Shown piece by piece: positions 20,581 through 33,164 of a stretch of DNA of 45,096 bases. Both the position numbers and the translations under genes were made by a program. The notes beneath the pieces were generated by a model that saw nothing but the letters and a program-made list of their open reading frames with translations, did not search any database and was not told where the DNA came from. Source of the DNA: Saccoglossus kowalevskii (lineage: Eukaryota > Hemichordata > Enteropneusta > Harrimaniidae); assembly GCF_000003605.2 (NCBI RefSeq), contig NW_003120953.1:19030-64125 (forward strand). Reading direction: 5' to 3'. How positions within the stretch are numbered: the first letter of the stretch is position 1; every line of letters begins with the position of its first letter.

Positions 20581-21040
20581 TGTAATAAAGAATGATGTAA
20601 TATAAAGAGACTATCATGAAACACTTCCTGAAAACCGCATCATAATTATTACACGACACTATCAACGCAGTACCAACCCTTCCCATGGCCAACAAGGTAG
20701 ATATTTGTCTAGTATCAGTAAACAAATTTCAAACAATAATGGCTGTCACACCTGGAGGCTTTGTTGACCTCACAGTTCAGATACAGAATACGTAATAATT
20801 GAAGGGAATCAACAAGAATGTATGGTGTGCTCATCATGATGAGATATGAAATTAAAAAAAAACAGGAAAGCCATGAAGAATTACAAATTACAGTACATCT
20901 AAGAGTACACTGAGATTCTCACTCTGTTTCAAATTTTGAAAATAAAGACGACCTTCTATCTATTTTTTTGTACTTCCAGTCATGTACTAACTTGAGGGAT
21001 ACATTTTTTTTATTTCTAAATCTAAAATGACCCTAATATT
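20581..21040. other. Non-coding stretch
   Basis: Nothing recognised. Confidence 0.4.
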
Positions 21041-21044
21041 ACAT

Positions 21045-22415
21045 CACAAACATATGTATTAAATATGAAAATCTGACTGTAATATTACATGTTACAAGCA
21101 TTTGAAAGTATGGGTAATATTATATATGAAAAGCTGACTGTAATATTACATAATACAAGCACCTGACAGTAACATTACATGTACATATGAACAGCTGACC
21201 ATAATATTACATGTTACAAGCATTTGAAAGCACTGGTAATAATATATATGAAAAGCTGACCATAATGTTACATGTTACAAGCATTTGAAAGCACTGGTAA
21301 TATTATATATGAAAAGCTGACTGTAATATTACATAATACAAGCATCTGACAGTAATATTACATGTACATATGAACAGCTGACCATAATATTACATGTTAC
21401 AAGCATTTGAAAGCACTGGTAATATTATATATGAAAAGCTGACTGTAATATTACATAATACAAGCATCTGACAGTAATATTCCATATGAACAGCTGACCG
21501 TAATATTACATGATACAAGCATCTGACAGTAATATTACATATGAACAGCTGACCATAATATTACATAATACAAGTATCTGACAGTAATATTACATATGAA
21601 CAGCTGACCGTAATATTACATGTTACAAGCATCTGACAGTAATATTACATATGAACAGCTGACCATAATATTACATAATACAAGTATCTGACAGTAACAT
21701 TCCATATGAACAGCTGACCGTAATATTACATGATACAAGCATCTGACAGTAATATTACATATGAACAGCTGACCATAATATTACATGATACAAGTATCTG
21801 ACAGTAATATTACATATGAACAGCTGACCGTAATATTACATAATACAAGTATCTGACAGTATTATTCCATATGAACAGCTGACCGTAATATTACATGTTA
21901 CAAGCATCTGACAGTAATATTACATATGAACAGCTGACTGTAATATTACATGATACAAGCATCTGACAGTAATATTACATATGAACAGCTGACCATAATA
22001 TTACATAATACAAGTATCTGACAGTAATATTACATATGAACAGCTGACCATAATATTACATAATACAAGTATCTGACAGTAACATTCCATATGAACAGCT
22101 GACCGTAATATTACATGATACAAGCATCTGACAGTAATATTACATATGAACAGCTGACCATAATATTACATAATACAAGCATCTGACAGTAATATTACAT
22201 GTTGCAAGCATCTGAAAGTAATATTACATATGAACAGCTGACCATAATATTACATAATACAAGCATCTGACAGTATTATTCCATATGAACAGCTGACCGT
22301 AATATTACATGATACAAGCATCTGACAGTAATATTACATGTTACAAGCATCTGACTGTAATATTACATATGAACAGCTGACCGTAATATTACCTGTTACA
22401 AGCATTACATAATAT
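21045..22415. repeat. 55-bp minisatellite, about 25 units
   Basis: The core unit is TGAACAGCTGACCGTAATAT + TACATGATACAAGCATCTGA + CAGTAATATTACATA. GAACAGCTGACC recurs at 21488, 21543, 21598, 21653 and 21708, exactly 55 bp apart. The first third uses longer, more diverged units (GCATTTGAAAGCACTGG variants). Each unit has two TAATATTAC words and a CATATG-AA-CAGCTG pair of E-box-type hexamers. No long open frame crosses the array. Confidence 0.95.
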
Positions 22416-23066
22416 TATATAAATAGACAGATGACAGTGATATTACATATAGACAGTGATATCACATACAAAACCTGAGATTATACTGGCGATATAATCC
22501 AAGAAAGACTCTACAAATCAAACCCCAGTAATACATGTGGCCCAGTGGCAACACACGTACAAGTAAAACTACCTTAAACCATTAATCGGCTAATAAATAT
22601 TTCAGGAGCTATACACACAAAATGATATAAGTACAAGAATCGAATGATGGAGACATCCAGTCTGGATGAAAATGATTCATGATTTACAGTACTTTGTGAT
22701 ATACATTTATCCCTTAGTTTGTAATCGTACAATTGTGTAATCGCATATATGCGCTAAAACCCGCATGACATTAACGAAAATGTTAGTAAGTCATTATTGA
22801 GGACGCTAACTTGCAAGACTTAAGTAACAGCATTTGACATAATATCCAATCATCGTACTGGTTGATGTACATGTATACATGGATGCAACCATAACGCTTT
22901 GTTCATGACGTGCTGAAAAGGCGATCATGGCTAGAACATCACATTTGCAAAGTTCGCACCTGTAATCTCAATGTACTATTTAAAGACCCACAAGATCGAT
23001 CCCACCTGAAATTTGGGAGTAAAAAAAATGTATAGATGTGATCTTACTCCTAAAAATGGACAATTT
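22416..23066. other. Non-coding stretch
   Basis: Nothing recognised apart from a palindrome-rich TACATGTATACATG near 22866. Confidence 0.4.
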
Positions 23067-23110
23067 TTAACCTTTTGGAGTGCGTTAATTTTTTCCGCCA
23101 CAATATTAGT
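23067..23110 (+). mobile_element. TTAACCTTTT-type element end
   Basis: TTAACCTTTTGGAGTGCGTT resembles the starts at 40826 and 44836 (TTAACCCTTYG). Only this end is recognised. No matching inverted end was found downstream. Confidence 0.35.
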
Positions 23111-23419
23111 GCAAGCAACATTTTGATGCATTTTTTTCTATATATCTTGCTATTTTGGACAAAACGGTTGTAATTCACCTCTGGATACATGTCTTGATTA
23201 AAGCATGTCGACAAATTATAGCAACATGTACGAAGGTTTAATTTTGTTTTTGTTTATTGATTATTTGTTATTTGTTATGAGTGGGTAGCATTTTGTGGTT
23301 TTTGGGGACTTTTTGTAATTGCATTAAATGTGTTATTAAAGAAACTTTGAAATTAAAACCAACAGCGTTTTTTTCAACTAGCATCACTAAGCGTTATAAT
23401 TTATTTGTGAGGACTTTCT
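23111..23419. other. Non-coding stretch
   Basis: Nothing recognised; possibly the body of the element that starts at 23067. Confidence 0.35.
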
Positions 23420-23640
23420 ATTCAGACAAACAAACAAGTAAACAAAAACTAGAATAGCAACAGGTACATTTATAACAGTTGCGCCACTGAAATAATTTCT
23501 CAAACACATTGTTCTGGCAATACACTTTCTTTCTTGGGGTTCACAAAAAATCAGAAAATCACAGCAAAGTCAGGCATTTGGGGTTCAAAATGTCTTCATC
23601 ATCTGTACATGTCGTCCACGTTTGATTCAGGTCAGCGAGA
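23420..23640 (+). repeat. Dispersed repeat related to 11845-12445
   Basis: ACAAGTAAACAAAAACTAGA, then ATAACAGTTG, AATAATTTCTCAA, GGGTTCACA and ACAGCAAAGT occur in the same order as at 11868-12020. The 62-codon frame here is not supported as a gene. Confidence 0.55.
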
Positions 23641-25389
23641 AGGCATGCAGTCAGAGTTTTACAGAGATCAATTGACACCAAAATCACACAACATGACCAA
23701 ATCACAGATCCTTGTAAAATAAAGATAATATATCACAATAACAAGTTTTCATGGTCATACCAGGGTCCTAGCATCCTATTTCACACACACAACATATTTA
23801 AAAGTCAGTTTGTCATCAATAGACTGGAAACAAAATGACGGATCAGTTTTTTCAACATCACACATTACGCATATCGTAAGTTTATATGAAAGTGTCTGAT
23901 ACAAAGCTCCACTTCGACCTTTCAAATACTTCAGGAGACAACAGGACATTTTTTTTTATTCATTTTCAAACTGAAATAATTTCACTACAGGAACAGAGCG
24001 GTTCATTGTCTGCTTGAGCCGGCCCTGCCCAAAGACTGTAGACTATGCTGCGCATGTGGACTGCTGCCTCTTTTCTCATGTGTAATACGTGAAATCTTGT
24101 TGAGTATTAAAATAAGTTGAAAGGAAAATTAGACAATAACGATAAAGTTTAAAACAAAAGATATAAATCTGGATTAAAACTCGTCCCTATCCACCCCTAC
24201 TACCTCCCATGATCAATCTAAAGCATATACTTTCATCTATGAATACAAATTACCTGGTAAATGGATATTCTCAGCTCATATTTTTTTAATTTTATTTATA
24301 TGTTTCTACCTTTTTACATCAGGGGCTAACTAATAAGTAATTATGTTATGATTTGATAAGCCAATAATTTTGAACTAAATAAACATAATTCCCTATTTGC
24401 AATTACACCTCGCAATAATCAACATTTTCGAAAAAGTTAGAAAGGCAAAAAAAGTAGAAATAGATGTTGAAACAGTAAAAATCTATACTTTTAAGGGAAA
24501 ATTAAACGTTAAATACTCTGTGAAAACATTGAAAGAAGCTCACAACATGATTTCAAAACGAAACCCAGTACGCTAAATGTAGAAATTTTACCTGTTACTG
24601 TGGTAACACAGCAGCATAAATACATGTATACTTCATTCACAAACCAGACAAGTGCTGTAAACCAAGTTATGTAGTTTGCTATAACAGGACTTTTCACTTC
24701 CTTGTCAGCCTCATGTAGTAAGGAAAACTTAAGTGAGCAATTAAATGCAGAAAAAGTCAAACCTTATGTTTAGACTTGGCTGAAATGGTGCTTAAAAGCA
24801 AGGCCGCTAAAAGAACAATATGGCCAGTACAGAGATTAAAACGTTGTCATGGCAACAAACAGTACATATATACAATCTACGTGTATATATGTGTATATAT
24901 ACGCTTAAAAAATATGAATGTATCAAATTTCTGAAATAAGTAAAGTGTGTTAAAAGAAGTGATAAGAGAAAATGCGATAGGAGTGAGAGGCGATCATCAT
25001 TATTGACAACATCTAAATATTGAATGAATTCGGCTTTTTTAAGCGTCTTTGCATTTACATTGTCGGGCAAACAACAAATATTCCCCGCGGCTTCAACATA
25101 TGCTTACTAGATGGCTTAGCAGAGAGAATTAGTTTATCAAAGATTAATCCTCCCTCACAGCCATATGATCGAGCGAGATTAGAGTTTTATCGGTTATAAT
25201 ATGGTGGACGGCGCCCTCTAAATCTGCAGGTAAAATTGCAATGTCTATTAAATTACTTCCCATGATCCTTTGCTTAAAATTGGAGTTTATTTGGATTTGA
25301 TAGGGTTTCATGCCACACTCTAAAATTATATTATTTAAAATCAGATAATTTCACCAATATGCAAATCAATTAATATTCAAATTAATTAA
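23641..25389. other. Non-coding stretch
   Basis: No recognised gene. Minus-strand frames at 24509-24760 and 24807-25070 have no family resemblance. A small GC-rich patch (GTGGACGGCGCCCTCTAAAT) lies near 25203. Confidence 0.4.
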
Positions 25390-25800
25390 CAAGTAGTCAA
25401 AAATATCACTTTTTACCAAAAATGACAAAAATATTCTTCAAAATACCGAAGGTATCATCACAAAATCCTGGGAGAGGTCCACCCGAATTTCTATATGTAT
25501 GATATCAAAGCAATCAGACTTGCAGTTTTTCAACAAGCAGAAGTCAAAAATATCACTTTTTACCAAAAATGCCAAAAATATTCATCAAAATTAGAGAATT
25601 GAAGATATCATCATGAAATGAACAAATCTGAGAGAGGTCTACCCAAGGTACATATACACCAAGTATCAAAGTAATCAGACTTGTAGTTTTCAAGAAGAAG
25701 TCGAAAAAGTAAAAAGTTGACGCGGACGACGACAGACAATCACTCATACAATAAACCATTCAACGCAACTGTACTGTGCTGTGTGCATGAAAGGCAGCTA
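25390..25800 (+). mobile_element. Family F SINE-like repeat, two-unit body
   Basis: A 147-bp unit starting GTCAAAAATATCACTTTTTA occurs at 25397 and 25544. Each contains a GAGAGGTC(C/T)ACCC block and a ATCAAAG(C/T)AATCAGACTTG block. The second ends in GACGCGGACGACGACAGACA and then GAAAGGCAGCTAGTAAAAA. GACGACGAC tails followed by a GC-rich end are typical of abundant dispersed repeats in marine invertebrates. A relative lies at 30985-31245. Confidence 0.6.
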
Positions 25801-25825
25801 GTAAAAACAGCATTGTTTTAAAGCG

Positions 25826-26016
25826 GGGGTGTTTTCGCTTGGATTTTATTTTTGCTATTTTCGCTGAAGGGATGATTCCGTGAAAATAAAATCCAGCGAA
25901 TATATTTTTTGTTTTCCTATATATCACATTAATCTCATCAAAAATCAGTGAAAATAAATTCCATGCAAAACTTCAAAAAAGCCTTTTCAGCGAAAATTAA
26001 TTCCAGCGAAAATATC
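25826..26016 (+). mobile_element. Family B element without intact tips
   Basis: TTTTCGCTTGGATTTTATTT, GGATGATTCCGTGAAAATAA and the closing CAGCGAAAATTAATTCCAGC blocks match the 5981 copy in order. The TACTGTA tips are missing at both ends. Confidence 0.7.
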
Positions 26017-27070
26017 AACCTTTGAGCGCCAAGACCTGCATACATTTTTTTCATACCTTTTACAAAATTGTCATCAAAATCTGTAGCCAAATAGAATTAT
26101 ATGTGTTTGCTCCAAAATTATCCGAAATCTTTAAGAAAAATACATGGCAATAGGCAAGATGTTGGACTTTTGAATTGAATTTTTGAATTTTGAATTTTTG
26201 CGAGAAATTATACAAAACTAAGAATGTTAAATTTACATGATGACTGTTAACGTTTGTTTCATTAAAGCAAACTTCAAAGACGGAACATTTTGTACTTCCA
26301 CTAGGATTGTTGTGTGTAGCATGTAATGAAGCAGGAATCATACAAGGGTTGCATGACAGGACTTGATACATGATATCCGTTCATGGCTTAAATTTTAATC
26401 CGATAATACAGCTTTAGAAGTAAATATACATATTTATCGGGATGTGCGACATTCAGGGGTCATAAAAAGGGCACAAGATTAATTCGATTTATAGATAACA
26501 AGAATTGAATATCTTCGTAATTAAAACCTATATGTAATATATACAGCTAAGAACTGAACACACTTTGTAATCTGAAATCAGACAGCCATATGACAGATGT
26601 CACCATGACGACTAACACATATAACAATGCGGACAATTTGATTCGAGAAATGAGCTTCTGTAACATTTGCCGATAAAACACACGGATATATACAATATTG
26701 AGAATCTGAGGTATCCCTTGAATTTATTTATTATTAAACAGTGCCATCGAGTGACAAATATTTTACGAAGATGAATTTCTATTTTCAACAATTGATTGAA
26801 TACTTATTACACATGTGAATACACATGATATCCATTCAGAAGTGTCGCTATTGATTATATCATTATGTCTAGACGTAGTACAGAATCGGAATCAACACGA
26901 AGAGCATACTAAAAGCTATTCTAGAAGTAATTTGATTAAACCAATCACAGTATCTTCAAACTCGTCAAAACTATTCTGTTTTTCGGTTTCGATCTTCTCT
27001 GACACAGACTGCCATCAACTCATGCATTTGTGTATGTGTCCCAAGCTCCAAGAATGTATTTTCATTTCAA
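26017..27070. other. Non-coding stretch
   Basis: No gene recognised. Frames at 26060-26371 (minus) and 26815-27180 (plus) have no recognisable domains. The plus frame runs into a family E fragment. Confidence 0.4.
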
Positions 27071-27215
27071 GGCTTGATTCAAGATGGCCAAATGATGGCC
27101 ATTTTGTTGCTAAAAATTCGACACAATCAAGCAATTTTTTTCATTCTAAAACTGGATCTGGGTCATACATACATTGGTGACCTTGATGCATATCATTTTG
27201 TTTTTCAAATCCAAT
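27071..27215 (-). mobile_element. Family E fragment, reverse orientation
   Basis: CAAGATGGCCAAATGATGGC and the reverse complement of an AAAACAAAATGATATGCATC + AAGGTCACC block match the unit at 35254-35330 in reverse. Confidence 0.55.
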
Positions 27216-27713
27216 TTTTTTTAATATGATTAATTTTTTGGCAACATTTTGACTATTTTCCACATTTGATTTGCTCGATACATGCTTTACCATGATTACA
27301 TCATTTCTAATTTTAGTAAGATAATATAATCCTGGCAAACTGTATTCATGCAGTACAGTTTCCAGATGACGTGTACAACGTGTGTAAACTACATTGTTTG
27401 CAACATGAAATTGGATTGCATACTGAATGACGACACTGTGGAATTAATCACAAAACTCAGGACCTCTCTAAAATTAAATTTTCTTTTTTTTTAAAGTTAC
27501 AATCCCACTTTGTATTATACCAAAAATGTCTCCCACTGATTACTGTGATCACTGTGTAAAATGATTAAATCAGTTTCTATGGCAACAAATTCTGAAGCTG
27601 GCCTAGCTGCACTTGACGAAAACATAGCAATTCACATGTGTGCATTTTGATGACATCCATTATTGTATTTGCTTTATTAGAATCACATTTGCTCTATACC
27701 TCAGTCTGTAATT
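27216..27713. other. Non-coding stretch
   Basis: Nothing recognised. Confidence 0.4.
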
Positions 27714-27941
27714 TACTGTAAAATGACTAATTTTCACTGGGTTCAAATTTCGCTGATTTACCATTTCCGACCTATTGTGGGTTTTAAATTCACCAGTGGG
27801 TTTTAAATTCACGGTTTTATCATTTAGATAATGTGTTCTATGCTAAATTTTACATATTCGCTGGGTTTTAGTTTAGCGCATTTTCCAGTCAGCGAAATAA
27901 GCAAGATTAAAACCTAATGAATAATTAATCCTTTTACAGTA
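27714..27941 (+). mobile_element. Family D inverted-repeat element, complete
   Basis: It starts TACTGTAAAATGACTAATTT + TCACTGGGTT and ends AATGAATAATTAATCCTTTT + ACAGTA. The reverse of the right end, TACTGTAAAAGGATTAATTA, pairs with the left end. It is 228 bp and non-coding. The internal TTTATCATTTAGATAATGTG block is shared with the 39166 copy. The first ten bases are the same as family B. Confidence 0.75.
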
Positions 27942-28069
27942 CATACTTTATGTCGCGCGCAGTTATCTAACATGAAAAAATTTCACTTTCTTTATGATGT
28001 TCTCTAAGTTAGTTTGTAATTCCAGACATTGTTTTGATAACCACGAGTTGAGCCCTGAGAGACTAGATC

Positions 28070-28640
28070 GGTTTCTGTAGCAACCGTGACGCTATATCCA
28101 AACATTCGCTACATTGTTTCCCATTGCGTTCTCGCGGTACTTGTCTGTTTACCGCCCAAAATTCCCACCAAAGTTCTGCCTCGTGTTAGTCACGTGTCAC
28201 TCCTAATATGGAATGACAGCGTTATGTTTCGTTTGTATGCGCCAATCATTAGCGTTGTTTTATTTTCGGAACGTTTTGGCATGATATATTCTAGAGTACA
28301 AACACGTGTTTGGCACTTCTCCGAATAGCTGTCACCAAGACAAATGCCTCTCTAACGTTGACAATTACATTAACCAGGCAAAGCGCTGACGTGAGAAGTC
28401 CGATTCAGGCTGTCGCTGTAATTCCTTCTATGGTAGCTTCACAACTTGATGCTCGTTATGCACACCCTCCTTTCTATGCTCTCTACGATGTCAACTCCTC
28501 ATGAAGCTATTATTTAGCGATCTATATTTTATACCAAGAAGTATTTGCTGTACAACGTATTGATGTTCATGTTGAGTACAAATAAACAAGTTTGAATTAT
28601 ACCTCACGTCTGTTCAACTCAAGAAAACACAACGCAATCG
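28070..28640 (+). mobile_element. GC-richer segment, LTR-like or retroposed, unidentified
   Basis: CpG content rises between about 28080 and 28510. An AATAAA near 28580 follows (GAGTACAAATAAACAAGTTT). The segment starts near CTGTAGCAACCGTGACGC, and TG-start plus a downstream polyadenylation signal is compatible with an LTR. No partner LTR, target duplication or gag-pol coding was seen. Open frames at 28086-28328 and 28310-28504 show no recognisable domain, so a decayed gene end cannot be excluded. Confidence 0.3.
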
Positions 28641-29479
28641 ATGTCTGTTTCAATAACAATTTCGCATGTTTAGTCAGTTCGTTTCATGTGACGAAAAGAA
28701 CACCCCAACGCCTAGTTTTGCGATATAAACTTATCCACCACACTTTATACAGCACTGCAAACAATAAAATTTGCCGATCCATATTTGAATTTTACCTTAT
28801 ATGGGAAAAACTACGTACATCACCAACATTGTCACGTTCAAGGATACTGATATCAAACACTTTTTTTTGATTAACAATAGATGCAGAAGTGCTATAGTAT
28901 GACAGAAATAGAATCCATTTACTCACGCGAATGTTTAACAGAGTAAAATGTCATTTTCTTTTGATAAATTATTCCTAAAAGCGAAAAAATGTATAATAAT
29001 AAGGTTATCAAGAGAATACCGCAAAGTATACACTTAGGCGGTATGGAAACACATTGACCTCCACTACACATTGGCTAATACGATTGTCGTACAGCCTCTG
29101 TGAATACTTTGCGACAACCTCATTTAGCCACATTGATTACATAACAAGTATGATTAATTGAAGATCAAGAAAACAAAGACAAAACAAACTACGTTAAAAA
29201 TACAATAGATAATATAAACAACTAACCCTATTAACACCATGGCAAGAGTAACAAGCATTTAAAAAGCACTGTACCAGTGTAGTTTTACGAATAGTCAATC
29301 TCAGTGTTCATTATATACAAGTAGACATTCATGTATAATTAATATCTAACAAAGGACTCCAAGCATCATTGGATTTCTATTTTAATGCAGTATGACTGGA
29401 GGTACATTGACGGGCAAAATGTGGTGATTAAAATCATACAGATAGAGAAACTAGAATGGATACCATATGAAAAAAAAAT
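28641..29479. other. Non-coding stretch with one dispersed repeat
   Basis: 28985-29110 is the inverted relative of the repeat at 5475-5585. A plus frame at 28592-28870 is unrecognised. Confidence 0.4.
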
Positions 29480-30045
29480 AATTGGCCATTTTGTCCAAAT
29501 CGAGGAAATAATGAGACTTGCATCTGTAACTTAATATGCATGCTTCTGGTAAAAAGATTTAATGAAATCATCCTGTGCATCTCCAAGAAATGGCTCAGGA
29601 CACGTTTACAAACTGCAAAATTTGATCAAATAACAAAATGAATATTGTACATGTGTGTAAACTTTTAACTTTCAATCAGGCAAAATAGTAGTGAGAAATC
29701 GGCATGGACATAAACAAAAACAAAATGGCCACTAGTTGGCTAGTTTTGTTTGAATCTCAAAAACAAAAATCTTACTTGCGCCTGAAACCCAGTATGCATA
29801 ATCCTGATACAAAATTGTTGAGAAACATTTCCGAAAACATTTATATATCAGAATTTAGCAAATTTGAGGACCAAAATTGTCACCAATCAGCCATATTTAT
29901 TCAAATGTTGTGATGTGCATAGAAATAAGTCATCATACATGGTCTATTTGTTAAGTTTGAATGAGATCGATGAAGGCATGTCTGAGAAATGACTCAGAAC
30001 AGACAGACAGACATGCACAGACAGATAGACCTCAAATCAATCTTA
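29480..30045 (+). mobile_element. Family E remnant, two units plus GACAGACAGAC tail
   Basis: Units start at TTGGCCATTTTGTCCAAATC (29482) and AAAATGGCCACTAGTTGGCT (29721). Both carry ATATGCAT and GAGAAATG(A/G)CTCAG(G/A)A blocks. The second ends in ACAGACAGACAGACATGCAC. The AGTCCCC...GGGGACT right end is missing. The 69-codon frame at 29704-29913 is part of this repeat. Confidence 0.55.
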
Positions 30046-30950
30046 GACTACGATTTATCAAAAAATAAAAGACAATGATCAGAAAGTTGATAATGGAAAT
30101 AACACGTTATTTTTTATTCTACTAAAATTAAATTTGAAGATTTCTCATGAACCGTGCAAAACCAAAGTCCTTGCGATTCTTACTGGGGTCAGTGACATGT
30201 CTTCTGTAGATCAGACGGCAACTTTAATGCGATACACAAGTAATTACATTTTTTTCCAAGAATTTGAACACATTCAACTGTAAGGGTGAACCATTTGATA
30301 TCCTGGGGGGAGCCAGGAAGAACAAAAAAAATTCTATGACAATGGTTGAAAAAAAAAATCACACACTATATGCATGTAAAAACTAGAGACTAAGTCTGCT
30401 GAAAAAAAACACATTCCATGTCAGTTAGGGGGGGATGACTTCATTTCAATCTTCCTGCCCCCTCCCCTCCAAGATATCAATTGGTTCGCCCCTAAGGATT
30501 TATAAATTCTGAAATTAAAAGCAAGTCATTTATAATCCTTGGGAGTTCTGGAAGGTGAAAGACTCTCGATTCACAGACTAGAAATGCATCTGGTGTCTTT
30601 GAAATAAACACGAGATACTGACATTCCTCCTATTAATTCAGACAACCTGAGATGACCTCTGGTCACCAGGGTTACATGTATCTTGTCAAGAAAAAAAGGT
30701 AATCAATTAATGTTCCTAATGATCTATTTTCTTCACTTGTATTGAATGCTATGTCTTTAGATATGAGGTTGTAAATGTCTTGAAGACTTGAACACCAAAT
30801 ATCACAGGAAACTTTGATATGGTCAAACATTAAGAATGTGCTTATTACTAGGAACTTTCATAAATAAATGAAAAATTATGCAATTCATAGAAAAGTTTGC
30901 AAAATGTACCACCAACATTTTGGAAGGAAAAACGATGGTGTTCAAAGGGT
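30046..30950. other. Non-coding stretch
   Basis: Nothing recognised beyond short A and G runs. Confidence 0.4.
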
Positions 30951-30985
30951 TTAACCTTTTCACCACCAGAATTTCTCGGCCAAAT
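30951..30985 (+). mobile_element. Family A left-end fragment
   Basis: TTAACCTTTTCACCACCAGA followed by ATTTCTCGGCCAAATTTTG matches the left terminus. It is cut off by the family F repeat that follows. Confidence 0.7.
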
Positions 30986-31245
30986 TTTGAACAAATCTGA
31001 CAGAGGACTACCCCAAGAATCTTATGTTGCAAATATGAAAGCATTTGGTTTAATGGTTTTGAAGAAGAAGACATAGAGGATCTCCAATGAGTGACCGTGT
31101 AATATCGGATTTATTAAACGAGTGTAGTAATTTTCATATGTTCCGAGCCTTTGGCCGACGACAGACTACATACACCGGACGACAACGGACAATCAGTAAA
31201 TAGAAGAGCTCAGCGTCGTCGACTTTGTTGACAGCAGAGCTAAAA
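30986..31245 (+). mobile_element. Family F SINE-like repeat
   Basis: AACAAATCTGACAGAGGACT, AAGAAGAAGACATAG and TGGCCGACGACAGACTACAT with ACGACAACGGACAATCAGTA match the order of blocks in the 25390 repeat. It ends in GACAGCAGAGCTAAAAAATG. Confidence 0.55.
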
Positions 31246-32025
31246 AATGGCTGATCATAGTAAATTAATAAGCACCGTTTGCCATCACTAGAGGTTCACT
31301 CCACGAATGAATACATTCATGAAAGAGAAGATGGTCATTTAAATGATTAAATTTCCCAAGTAACATCATATCTTTGAAAAAGATGAATTAAATGGGGTTG
31401 GTTTACCACACTCGCCATGACAAAAAGCCACTGTGAATTAATTTCCAACTAATGAAATTGAACTAAAAATATTTTCACTCATAGTTTTACACATTATTAA
31501 ATGGGAGTTTGCTACCATATAAAAAGAATGAGTATTTACATTTGATTCCACTGGCAGAAACATTCCATCATATCTCAAAATTTTGTTCGGTGACCAATGC
31601 TAAAATATGATATGTAGTGTTATAAGGGCTAAATATGGCTGTCATGAAAAATGGGGAAATTTTGAATATTATTATCCACAGAATAATGTGTTTATATGAT
31701 TCCCTATGGAAAATGTTCCAAAATGGCCACTTTTTTTAATATTTTGCATATGATTTCTTGAAAACAATTCCTCCTTTTTTGTCCGTAAAGACTTTAAATG
31801 TGAATGACTTGCAACGTATATGAATCATCACACAAAAATTTTTGAATGATTTACCATGATCATGTTTTCTATATTTTAATGGTAACGAACATCCATAATA
31901 TTAACAAACTCAGACACAGGCTACACTGATAATGCATCATGGATTTTCGGATCAATATCTTTAATGGATTTTTCATATAATCTTGTGCAACATAATGTAC
32001 AATATTATACAGTGCATGAAATACG
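31246..32025. other. AT-rich non-coding stretch
   Basis: Nothing recognised. Confidence 0.4.
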
Positions 32026-32279
32026 TTGACCTATTCACTACCAGTTTCCTCTTTTCATCACAAATTCACAAAATAGTCCCAATTATAGTCTGCACTTCCC
32101 TTCAAAAGTTGGAACAAAAATAGCTGAATTTTTTTTTTTGAGTAAAAACTGAAAATTTAATCAAATTTTGTCTGTTGGCTTCAAAATTATGGTTAATTTC
32201 CAGAAATAGTGAAGAACACATTAGAAAAAAAAAATTGCAGACTAGTTTGGGCAAGAAAATCTGGTTGTGAAAATGTTAA
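32026..32279 (-). mobile_element. Family A element, complete
   Basis: It runs from TTGACCTATTCACTACCAGT to CTGGTTGTGAAAATGTTAA. The right TTAA is kept and the left has mutated to TTGA. The internal blocks follow the 16025 copy. Confidence 0.75.
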
Positions 32280-32672
32280 ATATTACGAGTACTGCCCTAG
32301 CTGGTACGTTAATTGCTTTGATAGGGTGACATGAACACGTGTAGTTATGATGAATTACATTATTAGCGCAAATATTGAAATTGTATAAAACACACACATA
32401 ATGTCATGTACTGTAAACGCCTAAATAATTATTCAAAAGAAAAGACTCGCTGATTGGATGATGATGATGAACTAGTAATCTCATTAATATTGATTAGAAC
32501 TCGCGATGATGTCGCCATATCAATTTGAATTTTACCAGTCATTTTGATTTATAAAAATTTGTATTCATAAAATTATGTTTATAACATTCCCAGCTTTATA
32601 ACTTAACTGTAAACACAAAGGAAATCTACAGTTTATAAACAAAAATATTTAAATACAAAAAAATATGCTGCC
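32280..32672. other. AT-rich non-coding stretch
   Basis: Nothing recognised. Confidence 0.4.
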
Positions 32673-32876
32673 TTTACTTTTTCATCTCCAGACTTTTTTC
32701 TTATATTCTTCAATATTTGTGGAAATGAACCAACAGTTTCGAGCCAACAGACAAAATTTTCAGTTTTTACTCAACAAATTTGGCTATTTTTGCCCCAATC
32801 TTCTGAAGAAAGTGCAGACTATAAACTATTTTGTGAATTTCTGATTGAAAGAGGGAACTGGTGGTGAAAAGGTGAA
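32673..32876 (+). mobile_element. Family A element, near complete
   Basis: It runs from TTACTTTTTCATCTCCAGAC to GAACTGGTGGTGAAAAGGTG. It is in opposite orientation to the copy 400 bp upstream and has a small deletion after the left end. Confidence 0.75.
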
Positions 32877-32952
32877 AATCATCAAATACATGTTTGATCT
32901 TAACTGTATGGCAAAAATCAGACACAAATGACAAAACACACCAGTTATATAT

Positions 32953-33164
32953 TACTGTAAAATACTTTATTTTTGCTTAGAATTAATTTTTGCTATTTTC
33001 ACTGAAGGAATGATTCAGTAAAATAAAATCTAGCAAATATATTTTTTTTCCTATATTTTACATTCAACTCAACAAAAATCAGTGAAAATAAATTCCATAC
33101 AAAACACCCAAAAAGTATTTTTCAGCCAAAATTAATTCCAGCTAAAATAAAGTATTTTACAGTA
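32953..33164 (+). mobile_element. Family B inverted-repeat element, complete
   Basis: It starts TACTGTAAAATACTTTATTT and ends AATAAAGTATTTTACAGTA: the terminal 18 bases are perfect inverted repeats. It is 212 bp and all internal blocks of the 5981 copy are present. Confidence 0.85.

Noticed and set aside
21045-22415. Integrated CRESS-DNA virus or replicon suggested by TAATATTAC
   Set aside because: No Rep or capsid-like frame is present and the word follows from a palindromic AT-rich repeat unit.
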